NCBI GenBank assembly: GCA_963708735.1
Contig: CAVPTW010000005.1
Coordinates: forward strand, 186,001 to 250,000
Length of the DNA stretch: 64,000 bases
From: JAGPUQ01 sp963708735
Lineage (GTDB): Bacteria > Pseudomonadota > Gammaproteobacteria > Pseudomonadales > Porticoccaceae
Reading direction: 5' to 3'
The translations under genes and the position numbers were made by a program. Under the pieces are notes generated by a model. It searched no databases, had not been told where the DNA came from, and was given only the letters and a program-made list of their open reading frames with translations. Below, in pieces: positions 17,750 to 26,519 of the stretch. Position 1 is the first letter of the stretch. Every line of letters starts with the position of its first letter.

Positions 17750-19513
17750 ATGAACGAGATCGTCGATATCCACATCAAAGGCGGAACCCTGGTCGATGGC
17801 ACCCGCGCGCCGCGCCGGGTCGTCGATGTCTGGATCGATCAGGGCAAGGTGCTGCAAATCGGTGGCAAGGCGCCGGGCGTCGCGAAGAAAACCATCGACG
17901 CCACCGGCATGATCGTGGCGCCGGGCTTTGTCGATCTGCACACCCACTACGATGCCCAGATTCACTGGGATCCCTACTGCACCATCTCCGGCTGGCACGG
18001 CGTCACTTCGGTGGTGCTGGGCAACTGCGGCTTCGGCTTTGTGCCGGTCAAACCCGAATACCGCGAGCGCTCGCTGCTGACGATGACCCGCACGGAAGCC
18101 ATCCCCTACGACACCATGAAAGCCGGGATGCCCTGGAAGTGGGAGACCGCACCGGAATACATGGACGTTCTGACCCGGCTGCCCAAGGGCGTGAACTGCA
18201 TTCAGTACATGCCCACCGCCTCGCTGATGACCTATGTGATGGGACTCGAAGCCGCCAAAAGCCGCCCGGCGAACGCCGCCGAGCGGGCGGAAATGAAACG
18301 CCTGCTGCACGAAGCCATGGACGCCGGTATGTGCGGCTTTTCCATCCAGCGCCTGGGTCCCAACTCCACCCAGGCCGACTTCGACGGCACGCCCATGGTC
18401 ACCGACACCATGTGCGACGAGGACATCCTCAACCTGGCCGAGGTACTGCGCGAGCGCGGTGAAGGCCATATCCAGATCACTCAGGCCACTGGCGATATCA
18501 AGGCCGATCTGGAGTTTCTGGAGCGTCTTGCTGCGGTCGCCCAATGCCCGATTTTGCACAACGCCATCGTGCCGGCGCGCAAGGATCCCAAAGTCCACCG
18601 CCGCAGCCTCGACTGGCTGAACCGCTGCCGCGAAAAGGGCCTGCCGATTTACGGTCAGGCGGGCACCGTGCGCACCGGGTTTTCGTTCACCCTGGAACAC
18701 TGGAACCTGTACGACGCCAGCCCCGCCTGGCGCGAGCTGACCACGGGCACCAAGGAAGAGAAGCTGCGCAAGATGGCCGATCCCGAACTGCGGAAGCGGG
18801 TCATCTCCGAAGCCGAGGAAGCCGACCGGCGGCTGCAGGTCATCCAGGCCGGCGTCGGTGGCGCCATCCCCGCGCTGATGGTGCACAAGGTCAACAAGCA
18901 GCCGGAGCTGGAGAAATACGTCGGTCGCTCGCTGGGTCAGATCGCCGCCGAGGAGAACAAGCATCCCATCGAGGTGATGCTCGACCTGTCCCTGGCCGGC
19001 AGTCTCAACGTCGAGTTCCTGGGGCCGGACAAGGGCTTCAACGCCGAGTACATGGCCGAGATCATCAATGGCTCGGACTTCACCATCCCCGGGGTCTCCG
19101 ACGGCGGCGCCCACACCAAGTTCTTCACCGGCGGGGCCTACACCACCGACTTCCTCTACTGGCTGGTGCGCGATGAAGGTCGCATCACGCTGGAGGAAGC
19201 CCACTACCGGCTCTCCGCGCTGCCGGCCCGTGCCGCGGGCTTCAAGGACCGTGGCGTGCTGCGCGAAGGGGCGGCGGCGGATGTGGTGGTTTACGACATG
19301 GCCAAGCTGAGTGACGGCAAGGAGTGGATCGGCGAGATCGTCGAGGACCTGCCGGCCGGCGAATGGCGCCGCATCAAGCGTGCCATCGGCTACCACGCCA
19401 TCCTGGTCAACGGCGAAGTAACCTTTGCGGATGGCGAATGCACCGGCGCATTGCCGGGCAAGCTGCTGCGCTGGGGCGGGACCCGTACCGAGGCGGGCGA
19501 GCAAGCCGCCTGA
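17750..19513 (+). CDS. N-acyl-D-amino-acid deacylase / D-aminoacylase family amidohydrolase
   Basis: Zinc amidohydrolase (amidohydrolase 3 family) related to enzymes that release D-amino acids from N-acyl derivatives. The 587-residue product shows the metal motif DLHTHYD (His64, His66), WHGVTSVVLGNCGFG, and SDGGAHTKFFTGGAYTTDFL near 450, followed by ALPARAAGFKDRGVLREGAAADVVVYD, the standard C-terminal amidohydrolase segment. It is longer than the classic roughly 480-500-residue D-aminoacylases, as are many uncharacterised relatives, so the substrate is uncertain. AGGAG lies nine bases before the ATG. It is monocistronic and ends in a strong hairpin. Confidence 0.82.
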   Translation: MNEIVDIHIKGGTLVDGTRAPRRVVDVWIDQGKVLQIGGKAPGVAKKTIDATGMIVAPGFVDLHTHYDAQIHWDPYCTISGWHGVTSVVLGNCGFGFVPVKPEYRERSLLTMTRTEAIPYDTMKAGMPWKWETAPEYMDVLTRLPKGVNCIQYMPTASLMTYVMGLEAAKSRPANAAERAEMKRLLHEAMDAGMCGFSIQRLGPNSTQADFDGTPMVTDTMCDEDILNLAEVLRERGEGHIQITQATGDIKADLEFLERLAAVAQCPILHNAIVPARKDPKVHRRSLDWLNRCREKGLPIYGQAGTVRTGFSFTLEHWNLYDASPAWRELTTGTKEEKLRKMADPELRKRVISEAEEADRRLQVIQAGVGGAIPALMVHKVNKQPELEKYVGRSLGQIAAEENKHPIEVMLDLSLAGSLNVEFLGPDKGFNAEYMAEIINGSDFTIPGVSDGGAHTKFFTGGAYTTDFLYWLVRDEGRITLEEAHYRLSALPARAAGFKDRGVLREGAAADVVVYDMAKLSDGKEWIGEIVEDLPAGEWRRIKRAIGYHAILVNGEVTFADGECTGALPGKLLRWGGTRTEAGEQAA

Positions 19514-19537
19514 TCCGGCGCTGCCCCACCCGCCGAC

Positions 19538-19568
19538 CTCAAAGCCCGGGCAATCCCCGGGCTTTGAG
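19538..19568 (+). terminator. Strong intrinsic-type hairpin after the amidohydrolase gene
   Basis: Perfect 13-bp stem CTCAAAGCCCGGG / CCCGGGCTTTGAG around loop CAATC, 24 bases after the stop. The tail is only partly T-rich. Confidence 0.75.
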
Positions 19569-19615
19569 CTTTCCGGACCCCGGCAATGGCGAGCGGTCCG
19601 CCCTCAGCGTTTATA

Positions 19616-19672
19616 AAGCAATGCGCGTCCTGTGCATTGCTTGCATCTCAAGTCCGGCATATGCCGGGACTT
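19616..19672. repeat. Two adjacent hairpins between the convergent amidohydrolase and prfC genes
   Basis: First: AAGCAATGC (19616-19624) pairs with GCATTGCTT (19634-19642). Second: AAGTCCGGCAT / ATGCCGGGACTT (19650-19672), near-perfect with one bulge. They lie just past the prfC stop and probably help end its transcript, though no T-run follows. Confidence 0.5.
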
Positions 19673-19706
19673 ACTCCCGCGAAGATCTTGAAAAATTCAC
19701 CAGCCT

Positions 19707-21293
19707 TCAGTGCTCCCGGGTGGCCAGAAACTCTATCTCCGGATAGCGCTCGCAGGTCAGCGCCAGATTGACCTGGGAGGGCGCCAGATAGGCCAGACAC
19801 TTGCCCCCGTCGATGGCCAGGTTTGCCGCCGCCTTGACCCGGAAAGCGGCCAGCTTCTTGGCGTCATCGCAGCGGATCCAGCGCGCGGTGGCGACGGTCA
19901 CCGGCTCGTAGACCGCCTCGACGCCATACTCATCCAGCAGCCGGTAAGCCACCACGTCGAACTGCAACTGCCCGACCGCCCCCAGTACAACGTCGTTGCT
20001 GGTTAGCGGGAAAAATACCTGGGTCGAGCCCTCTTCCGCCAGTTGCTGCAAGCCCTTGTGTAGCTGTTTTGTTTTCAGCGGATCCTTGAGGCGGATGCGG
20101 CGAAACAGCTCCGGCGCAAAATGCGGAATGCCGGTGAAATTGAGCGGCTCGCCGGCGGTGAAAGTATCGCCAATCTGAATGGTGCCGTGATTGTGCAGCC
20201 CGATGATGTCGCCGGCGATGGCGGTCTCGACGTTGGTCCGCTCGCCCGCGAAAAATGTCAGCGCATCGGCGATGCGGACCTCCTTGCCCAGACGGACATG
20301 GTACATCTTCATGCCCCGCTGATACTCACCCGAGCAGATGCGCAGGAACGCGATGCGATCCCGGTGGCGCGGATCCATGTTCGCCTGAATCTTGAACACG
20401 AAGCCACTGAAACCCGGCTCGTCGGGCGTTACTTCCCGCTCCGCGGCCATGCGCGGGAGAGGCGCCGGCGCCCATTGCACAAAGTGATCGAGCATCTCGC
20501 GCACGCCGAAATTGCCCAGGGCCGTGCCGAAAAATACCGGCGTCAGCTTGCCGGCCCGATACCGCTCGAGATCGAACGGGTGCGACGCACCCCGCACCAG
20601 CTCGACTTGTGTGCACAGTGCTTCGTACTCGTACCCCGGCCCGATCGCTTCCCGGACGGCATCGGAATGCAGGCCCGGGATGCGTACATCTTCCGAAATG
20701 CGATGGCCCTGACCGGCCTGGTAGCGGTGAACTTCGTCCTCGCGCAGATCGTAGACTCCACGAAACCCGCGCCCCATGCCAATCGGCCAGTTCACCGGCG
20801 CGGCCTCGATCTTCAGGACCTGCTCGATTTCGTCGAGCACTTCCAGCGGATCACGCACCTCACGGTCCATTTTGTTGACGAAGGTAATGATGGGCGTGTC
20901 GCGCAGCCGGCACACTTCCATCAGTTTGATGGTGCGCTCTTCCACGCCCTTGGCGCAGTCGATCACCATCAATACCGAATCCACGGCAGTCAGGGTTCGG
21001 TAGGTATCTTCGGAAAAGTCGGCATGGCCCGGGGTGTCGAGCAGATTCACGATGCAGCCGCCGTAGGGAAACTGCATCACCGAGGAAGTCACCGAGATGC
21101 CGCGCTCCTTTTCCATCGCCATCCAGTCGGAGGTGGCGTGGCGATCACTCTTGCGCCCCTTGACGGTGCCCGCGACCTGAATCGCATTGCCAAACAGCAA
21201 CAGCTTTTCGGTGATGGTGGTCTTGCCAGCATCGGGATGCGAGATAATGGCAAAGGTCCGGCGCCCGGCAAGTTCCGGATGACTGTTTTCCAT
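19707..21293 (-). CDS. prfC: Peptide chain release factor 3 (RF3)
   Basis: Translational GTPase that recycles RF1 and RF2 from terminated ribosomes. The 528-residue product has the G1 motif ISHPDAGKTTITEKLL near the N-terminus, the RF3-type switch RKSDRHATSDWMAMEKERGIS, DTPGHADFSEDTYRTL (G3) and FVNKMDRE (G4). RF3 rather than EF-G is shown by length and by these switch sequences. ATG 21293 gives the family start (MENSHPELAGRRTFAIISHP); a longer in-frame reading adds 24 atypical residues. The ribosome site is weak. It is monocistronic, upstream of a cold-shock gene on the same strand. Confidence 0.96.
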   Translation of the reverse strand: MENSHPELAGRRTFAIISHPDAGKTTITEKLLLFGNAIQVAGTVKGRKSDRHATSDWMAMEKERGISVTSSVMQFPYGGCIVNLLDTPGHADFSEDTYRTLTAVDSVLMVIDCAKGVEERTIKLMEVCRLRDTPIITFVNKMDREVRDPLEVLDEIEQVLKIEAAPVNWPIGMGRGFRGVYDLREDEVHRYQAGQGHRISEDVRIPGLHSDAVREAIGPGYEYEALCTQVELVRGASHPFDLERYRAGKLTPVFFGTALGNFGVREMLDHFVQWAPAPLPRMAAEREVTPDEPGFSGFVFKIQANMDPRHRDRIAFLRICSGEYQRGMKMYHVRLGKEVRIADALTFFAGERTNVETAIAGDIIGLHNHGTIQIGDTFTAGEPLNFTGIPHFAPELFRRIRLKDPLKTKQLHKGLQQLAEEGSTQVFFPLTSNDVVLGAVGQLQFDVVAYRLLDEYGVEAVYEPVTVATARWIRCDDAKKLAAFRVKAAANLAIDGGKCLAYLAPSQVNLALTCERYPEIEFLATREH

Positions 21294-21378
21294 GGCGAAA
21301 AGTATCTTGGGGAAAAAATCGGGGCGCGGATTATAGCGCGCGGTAGTCAGTCGGGCCGGCGACATCAGGCCCTGAATG

Positions 21379-21409
21379 CAAAAACCGCCGCGCCCGGAGG
21401 CGCGGCGGC
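21379..21409 (-). terminator. Intrinsic terminator of the cold-shock gene
   Basis: Minus strand: GCCGCCGCGCC, loop TCCG, GGCGCGGCGG followed by TTTTT. GC-rich stem plus T-tract 27 bases after the csp stop; a textbook arrangement. Confidence 0.92.
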
Positions 21410-21435
21410 TCTGCGAAGCCTTGAGGCAGGCCGAA

Positions 21436-21645
21436 TTACATCGGCACTACGTTCTCGGCTTGCGGGCCTTTCTGGCCCTGACCGACGGTGAACTGGACTT
21501 TTTGTCCTTCCGCCAGCGTCTTGAAGCCGGCACCCTGGATGGCGCTGAAGTGGACGAAAACGTCAGGGCCGTTTTCGCGCTGAATGAAGCCGAAGCCTTT
21601 GGCTTCGTTGAAGAACTTGACAGTTCCGGTGACTGTAGTAGCCAT
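21436..21645 (-). CDS. Cold-shock-domain protein (CspA family)
   Basis: Single-stranded nucleic-acid-binding RNA chaperone. The 69-residue product is a complete cold-shock domain with RNP1 (KGFGFI) and RNP2 (VFVHFSAI). AGGA lies eight bases before the ATG. A candidate promoter about 150 bases upstream implies a long leader, as in cold-induced csp genes, where leader folding controls translation; whether this copy is cold-induced cannot be told. It has its own intrinsic terminator, so it is a one-gene unit. Confidence 0.96.
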   Translation of the reverse strand: MATTVTGTVKFFNEAKGFGFIQRENGPDVFVHFSAIQGAGFKTLAEGQKVQFTVGQGQKGPQAENVVPM

Positions 21646-21793
21646 TGCAGTAGTCCTGTGTAAATTAAATTAACCTTGAAAAAAACCTGGAGCAGTGCTT
21701 AGAACGGGTATTACTTATGGACTTCAGGACTACGAGAACTGACAAGTATTCGTGGTACTGGGCATAAATATGGCCCCATTCCGAGGCCACGCG

Positions 21794-21823
21794 AGTATAC
21801 AGGCTGCGCACACCGCCTGTCTA
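21794..21823 (-). promoter_or_regulatory. Candidate promoter of the cold-shock gene
   Basis: Minus strand TAGACA (21818-21823), 18-bp spacer, TATACT (21794-21799). It sits in an imperfect inverted repeat (GTATACAGGC ... GCCTGTCTATAC) that also puts a TATACT on the plus strand. It implies a leader of about 140 nt. Confidence 0.55.
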
Positions 21824-21876
21824 TACTTTCACCCGCGCCGGCGACCCTGGGGGCTGCCCATGGGTCCAACCACGGC

Positions 21877-22746
21877 TCAATCGTGGCCGGCGGCTCCCGG
21901 CGGGCAATCCCGCCATACCGGGCTCGCGTCAGGAAACTTGGCCGCCAGCGCAGCCTTCGCTCCGTGCAAACCCTTCGTGGAGACGCGCACCCGGAGCCAG
22001 TGCGTCTTGCGCACTTGAATATCCGGCAGGATCGCCGCCGAATACCCTTGCTCAAGTAACCGGGTGCGCAGTCGCTCGGCGTTGGCGCGCACCCGGAAAA
22101 GACCCAGGGAAATCTGGGTACCGCGCCCTTCTTTGTCGATCACGAACCCGTCGAATCCCGCGGCGGCCAGCTTGGCGAGCGTGACTTGAGCTCGCGATGG
22201 CGCCGGCAGCATCACCCGGTAGCCGGTGACGGTTTCCTGATCGATGGCTTGCACTCCGGAGAGGGTCACGCCGGTGCCGGCAATGACCGCACCCCAGCGG
22301 TTCACGTCGGCCGCGCTCGCTCCGGGTCCGAGCAACACACACTGCAGGCGCGTGGGCGTGGGTGGCGCCTGCGCCGCGACTTCCGGCGCCGCGCTCACCT
22401 CCGGCGGCGGCTCGGGCGGACCCATGGATGCATCCTGGGGCGCACCATTGTCCGCGGGGGTTGTATCGGAAGGCAGGTCGGGAGGCGATGGTGGCCCCAT
22501 CGCCAAGGTCTCGGATGCATCCGCAAGCACTTCCTCGACCGTATCCACCGGCCGCTGCGTCACATCCAGGACTTCCCGCTCGCGCAGCAGGGTCAGCGTC
22601 GGCACCGGCGGATCAGGCTCGGCCACCCGCACGGGGGTAGCCAGGCGCAGGTCGCGCTGACTGGAAAACCACCAGTAAGCCACACCGTTGACCAGCAGGG
22701 CCGCGGCGACCAGCCAGGGCACCAGACGGCTTTCAGGGCAGCGCAA
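21877..22746 (-). CDS. SPOR-domain protein downstream of coaX
   Basis: Predicted inner-membrane protein with a periplasmic C-terminal SPOR domain. The 289-residue product (TTG start at 22746, overlapping the coaX end by 14 bases) has one membrane segment near 8-28, a long Pro/Glu-rich linker (about 80-125) and a SPOR-type region with GFDGFVIDKEGRGTQISLG and SLGLFRVRANAERLRTRLLE. A SPOR protein after coaX is also seen in pseudomonads. The start is uncertain because no ATG lies near the membrane segment; GTG 22722 is the alternative. Confidence 0.75.
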   Translation of the reverse strand: MRCPESRLVPWLVAAALLVNGVAYWWFSSQRDLRLATPVRVAEPDPPVPTLTLLREREVLDVTQRPVDTVEEVLADASETLAMGPPSPPDLPSDTTPADNGAPQDASMGPPEPPPEVSAAPEVAAQAPPTPTRLQCVLLGPGASAADVNRWGAVIAGTGVTLSGVQAIDQETVTGYRVMLPAPSRAQVTLAKLAAAGFDGFVIDKEGRGTQISLGLFRVRANAERLRTRLLEQGYSAAILPDIQVRKTHWLRVRVSTKGLHGAKAALAAKFPDASPVWRDCPPGAAGHD

Positions 22747-23452
22747 GGCCCAGTCCGTCCAGCACGAGTTCGGGGCACAGCAGACTCGGCGCAGCCAGCC
22801 AGGGCGCCAAGAGCTCGGCATCGCCGCCGGTCAGCACCAGGGGTAGTTCCGAACCGCGCCGGGCACGCTCGATCAGCACGACGGTCATGGCGGTGCAGCC
22901 GCGCAGAACCGCATCGCTGGTACAGGTTCCCGCCGCCAGCGACGCCACCGGCCCCACGTCCAACCGGACGCCGCTGGTGCCGGACAGCAGTGCATTCAGC
23001 ATCAGCGTGAGTCCGGGGACGATATAGCCGCCCTGGTGTGTGCCAAAATCATCCAGCACATCGATCGTCACCGCCGTACCCGCATCGACGACCACGCAGG
23101 CGCGGCCCAGCTCATGCCTCGCGGCGAGCAGCGCCAGCCAGCGATCCACGCCGAGTTTTTCGGGCTCCAGATAGCCGCTGGTGACGCCCGCGATGCACGC
23201 CGTCGCGCGCGCATACTCGGGCGCAAGACCCAGCGTGTCGCGAGCCCAGCGATCCAGGTGCGCCGCGACCTCGGGTCCGGCGACGTTCGAGACCCGGATC
23301 CGCCGGATGCCCTGCACGGGCAGCAGCTCGCCCCAGGACACTTCGCCGGACAGGTCGCGGCGCGGCCGATGCCCGTGCGCCACCGCTTGCCCCTGCGCGG
23401 CAAGCGTGCGCCACTTGATGCGGCTGTTGCCGATATCGAGCTCCAGAATCAT
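22733..23452 (-). CDS. coaX: Type III pantothenate kinase
   Basis: First committed enzyme of coenzyme A synthesis, ATP plus pantothenate to 4'-phosphopantothenate. The 239-residue product has the ASKHA phosphate loop DIGNSRIKWR at the start, LGVDRWLALLAARHEL, VVVDAGTAVTIDVLD and GGYIVPGLTLMLNALLSGTSG, which mark the CoaX (type III) class rather than CoaA. The ATG overlaps the birA stop (ATGA). Pairing with birA is common in gammaproteobacteria that lack coaA. Confidence 0.95.
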   Translation of the reverse strand: MILELDIGNSRIKWRTLAAQGQAVAHGHRPRRDLSGEVSWGELLPVQGIRRIRVSNVAGPEVAAHLDRWARDTLGLAPEYARATACIAGVTSGYLEPEKLGVDRWLALLAARHELGRACVVVDAGTAVTIDVLDDFGTHQGGYIVPGLTLMLNALLSGTSGVRLDVGPVASLAAGTCTSDAVLRGCTAMTVVLIERARRGSELPLVLTGGDAELLAPWLAAPSLLCPELVLDGLGLALP

Positions 23453-24426
23453 GGCGCCTCCCGCAGACTGACTTCCCCGCCACTGATGAAACGCAGCCCG
23501 CCGACGCATTCCAGGGCAAGCGCACCCCGATCATTGACCCCGCGCGCGATCCCGTCCGTGGTGCGACTGCCGGTACTGATCCGCACCGGCCGGCCCTGAT
23601 GCACATGCGCCGCTTCCCATTCCCCACGATAGGCGCGAAACCCGCGCTCGGGAAAATCGTGCAGCAGCGGCAGCAGTTGGTCCAGGAGTGCGGCGGCGAG
23701 CCGATCCCGCGAGACGCCGCAATCGCTCAGATCCTGCCAGGGCTGGTCGATCTCGCGGGCGGCCGCGGCAGGCATGACGACATTGATGCCGATACCCGTG
23801 ATGACGCGGCAAAGTCCCTGGGGATCACCGATCACCTCGATCAGGATTCCGCCCAGCTTGCGCCCGGAACGCAGCAGATCGTTAGGCCACTTGAGGCCGA
23901 TGTCGGGCACGCCGACAGCGGCCAGCGCGCGCCGCACCGCGACCCCCACCGCCAGGCTCAGCCCCTCGATCACCGCGATGCCGCCATCGAATTCCCAGGC
24001 GACCGTCAGATACAGATTGCGCGCGAAAGGACTGACCCAGCGCCGGCCCAGACGCCCGCGGCCGCCGGTCTGGCGCTCCGCCAGATAGCAGATGCCGCCG
24101 CCGTTCAGCGGGTCGGCGGCGCGCTTGGCCTGCTCATTGGTGGAGTCGATCACCTCCAGAACACTGAGGTCGCGCAACAGACTCCGGGCCGCGTCGCCCA
24201 GCCCGGCGCGAATGGCCGCAGCGTCGTGGAGATCGAGGCCGCCCGCGATTCGGTAGCCGTGCTGGCGCGTTCGCTCCAGCGGCAGCTCCAGCTCCTCCAG
24301 CTTGCCCAGCGCCTTCCAGATCGCCGCCCGGCTCACGCCGAGGGTCTGCCCGAGTTCGGCGCCCGAGTGGAACTCGCCGTCGGCGAGCAGCCCCAGCAGC
24401 GCGCGCTGCGCCGGCGTCAGAACCAT
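23449..24426 (-). CDS. birA: BirA, biotin--protein ligase and biotin operon repressor
   Basis: Bifunctional enzyme that activates biotin and attaches it to the carboxyl-carrier protein, and represses bio genes as a dimer. The 325-residue product has an N-terminal winged helix (SGAELGQTLGVSRAAIWKAL near 21-40), the catalytic loop GGRGRLGRRWVSP (about 122-134), LKWPNDLL and the C-terminal SH3-like domain. The presence of the DNA-binding domain shows the regulatory type. It overlaps the TauE/SafE gene upstream by 10 bases and coaX downstream by 4. Confidence 0.95.
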   Translation of the reverse strand: MVLTPAQRALLGLLADGEFHSGAELGQTLGVSRAAIWKALGKLEELELPLERTRQHGYRIAGGLDLHDAAAIRAGLGDAARSLLRDLSVLEVIDSTNEQAKRAADPLNGGGICYLAERQTGGRGRLGRRWVSPFARNLYLTVAWEFDGGIAVIEGLSLAVGVAVRRALAAVGVPDIGLKWPNDLLRSGRKLGGILIEVIGDPQGLCRVITGIGINVVMPAAAAREIDQPWQDLSDCGVSRDRLAAALLDQLLPLLHDFPERGFRAYRGEWEAAHVHQGRPVRISTGSRTTDGIARGVNDRGALALECVGGLRFISGGEVSLREAP

Positions 24427-25250
24427 GACGGTCCGGCTCCGACGGGCAGATTCCGCACCATGAACTGCACGCCGATCAGCAGCGAGACCAGGGCAAACGA
24501 ACGCCGAAGGATGCGCTCCGGCAGGCTATGGGCAAGACGCGCACCCCAGCGCGCAAAGGGTGTGCTGGTCACGACGATGCCGAGCAGCGCCGGCAGATAG
24601 ACAAAGCCCCAGCTCCATTCCGGCAGCCCGAGATCGCCGTGACCACCGAACACATAAGTGGCGGCACCGCTGAGGGCAATCGGCAGACCGAGCGCGGAGG
24701 ATGTCGCCACGGCGACCACCGTGGGTTCCCGGCACCAGCTCAGATAGGGCACGGTGAGGGAACCGCCGCCGATACCGAAAATACCCGACGCAAAGCCGAT
24801 GGCCGCGCCCGCGCCGGTCTGGAGCGCGCGCCCGGGCGGCTGACCTTCCCGGGCCTGTACGCGCACGCCGAATGCCATCTGAAACGCCACCAGCAACAGG
24901 AAGGCGCCGAAACTGAATTGCAGCAATTCGCCCTTGAGGCGCGCCGCCACCAGACCGCCGAGCACTGTGCCCACCAGTACGCCGGGCACCAGTTGTGCCA
25001 CCAATCGCCAGCGAATCGCGCCGCGGCGCTGATGGGTGCGGATCGCGCTCAGGGCGGTCACCACGATGGTGGCGAGCGAGGTGCCGATCGCCATATGGGT
25101 CAGTATCTCGGGCGCCATGCCCTGCCACTGAAAGGCGAAAATCAGCACCGGCACCACGATCGCGCCGCCGCCCAGGCCGAACACACCCGCGACCAGACCC
25201 GCCACGGCACCGATTCCGAAATAGACGAGGTAAGGGGCGATGATTTCCAT
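24417..25250 (-). CDS. TauE/SafE (TSUP) family membrane transporter
   Basis: Inner-membrane carrier of the sulfite-exporter family; substrates include sulfonates, sulfite or other organic anions and cannot be assigned here. The 277-residue product is mostly hydrophobic, with about eight predicted membrane segments and the two family repeats GLVAGVFGLGGGAIVVPVL (about 19-37) and GFASGIFGIGGGSLTVPYL (about 152-170). It is first in a tight unit with birA, coaX and a SPOR gene, but has no obvious functional link to them. Confidence 0.9.
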   Translation of the reverse strand: MEIIAPYLVYFGIGAVAGLVAGVFGLGGGAIVVPVLIFAFQWQGMAPEILTHMAIGTSLATIVVTALSAIRTHQRRGAIRWRLVAQLVPGVLVGTVLGGLVAARLKGELLQFSFGAFLLLVAFQMAFGVRVQAREGQPPGRALQTGAGAAIGFASGIFGIGGGSLTVPYLSWCREPTVVAVATSSALGLPIALSGAATYVFGGHGDLGLPEWSWGFVYLPALLGIVVTSTPFARWGARLAHSLPERILRRSFALVSLLIGVQFMVRNLPVGAGPSWF

Positions 25251-25390
25251 GCAATCCCGGGTACGGATCTGGCGGGCGAGTGTAAACCAAGCGGTCCGAC
25301 CCGGTTTGATCGGCCGTGATGCAGGCGGCGCTGCGTCCGGTCAGCGAGCGAGTCGCGGCCAGCAAGCAGCGCCGGCCCAACCGTCACCGC

Positions 25391-25432
25391 AAACTTCTCA
25401 CCACAAACTTCTCACCACAAATTTCCCACCAC
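25391..25432. repeat. Three tandem 14-bp repeats just past the aldo/keto reductase gene
   Basis: AAACTTCTCACCAC occurs twice (25391-25404, 25405-25418), then AAATTTCCCACCAC (25419-25432) with two changes. The array ends six bases before the stop codon of the reductase. No gene is recognisable in the rest of 25251-25437. Confidence 0.85.
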
Positions 25433-25437
25433 CAACG

Positions 25438-26388
25438 TCAGTACCGCCCGCCGACTGCCGTGGGCAACTGGCTGCGAATCTCGGCGAGCTCCGCCGCCCT
25501 GAACCGCACCGCCAACGCCGCCAGATTCTCTTTCAGCCGCGACAGCTTGCGGGTGCCCGGAATGGGAAAGATGTTCGCGTCCTGATGGAGCACCCAGGCG
25601 AGTGCGACCTGCGCCGGCGTGATTTCCTTCTCCTGTGCAATCCGCTCCACCAGCGCGATGAACGCCTTGTTCTGCTCCAGCGCTTCCGGCTGAAAGCGGG
25701 GCGAGTGAAGTCGGTAATCGCCGGGATCGAGGGCCTCGCGCGAGGGGATGGCGCCGGTGAGAAAGCCCCGCCCCAGCGGGCTGTAGGCGACAAAGGCGAT
25801 CTTGAGTTCGCGGCAGGTATCGAGGATGGCGCCCTCGGGATCGCGACTCCAGAGCGAATACTCGGTTTGCAGTGCGGTGATCGGGTGAGTTTTTTGGGCG
25901 CGGCGCAGTTGGTCCGCATCCGCCTCGCTCAGGCCCAGGTAGCGCACCTTGCCCGCCTTGACCAGATCGGCCATGGCGCCCACGGTGTCCTCGATGGGCA
26001 CCTGGGGATCGACCCGGTGGGCATAGTAGAGATCGATGGTCTCGATCCCGAGACGTTTCAGACTCGCGTCACAGGCCTCCTTGACATGCGCCGGGCTGCA
26101 GTCGAGCCCGGCGAAGCCGCCCTTGGCATCGCGCAGGAAACCGAACTTGGTGGCCAGCACCAGCTGGCTCCATTTGCCCTTGAACGCGCGGCCGATCAGG
26201 GTTTCGTTGTGGCCGCTGCCGTACATGTCGGCGGTATCGAAAAAATTCACGCCCAGATCCAGCGCGCTGTGCAGGGTGCGAATCGATTCGGCTTCGTCCG
26301 CCGGTCCGTAGAACTCCGACATGCCCATGCAGCCCAGGCCGAGACGGCCCACGCGCAGATTGCTGTTGCCCAGTTGCAAGGTTTCCAT
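25438..26388 (-). CDS. Aldo/keto reductase
   Basis: NADPH-dependent oxidoreductase of the AKR superfamily, close in pattern to YhdN or pyridoxal-reductase-like members; substrate unknown. The 316-residue product has the catalytic tetrad: Asp and Tyr in FFDTADMYGSG, Lys in VLATKFGF and His in YYAHRVDPQ. The ATG at 26388 follows GGAGG with good spacing. It is divergent from ubiD (131-bp gap) and appears monocistronic. Confidence 0.9.
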   Translation of the reverse strand: METLQLGNSNLRVGRLGLGCMGMSEFYGPADEAESIRTLHSALDLGVNFFDTADMYGSGHNETLIGRAFKGKWSQLVLATKFGFLRDAKGGFAGLDCSPAHVKEACDASLKRLGIETIDLYYAHRVDPQVPIEDTVGAMADLVKAGKVRYLGLSEADADQLRRAQKTHPITALQTEYSLWSRDPEGAILDTCRELKIAFVAYSPLGRGFLTGAIPSREALDPGDYRLHSPRFQPEALEQNKAFIALVERIAQEKEITPAQVALAWVLHQDANIFPIPGTRKLSRLKENLAALAVRFRAAELAEIRSQLPTAVGGRY

Positions 26389-26519
26389 GGTGACCTCCGT
26401 CGATGTACCAAGGACTTCACCATAGCGGCGCACGGCGCGCGCGACAACCGGCCCGACGCCGGCCTTGGGCGCCTTGCATTGAACTGGCCTTACCGCAACA
26501 CTCGCGCTCCATCAACAAT

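Noticed and set aside
17612..19504. 630-codon open frame antisense to the amidohydrolase gene
   Set aside because: The plus-strand gene has catalytic motifs and a ribosome site; the antisense frame has neither.
25391..25432. Short tandem repeats considered as a CRISPR remnant
   Set aside because: Units are only 14 bp, abut with no spacers, and no cas gene is present.
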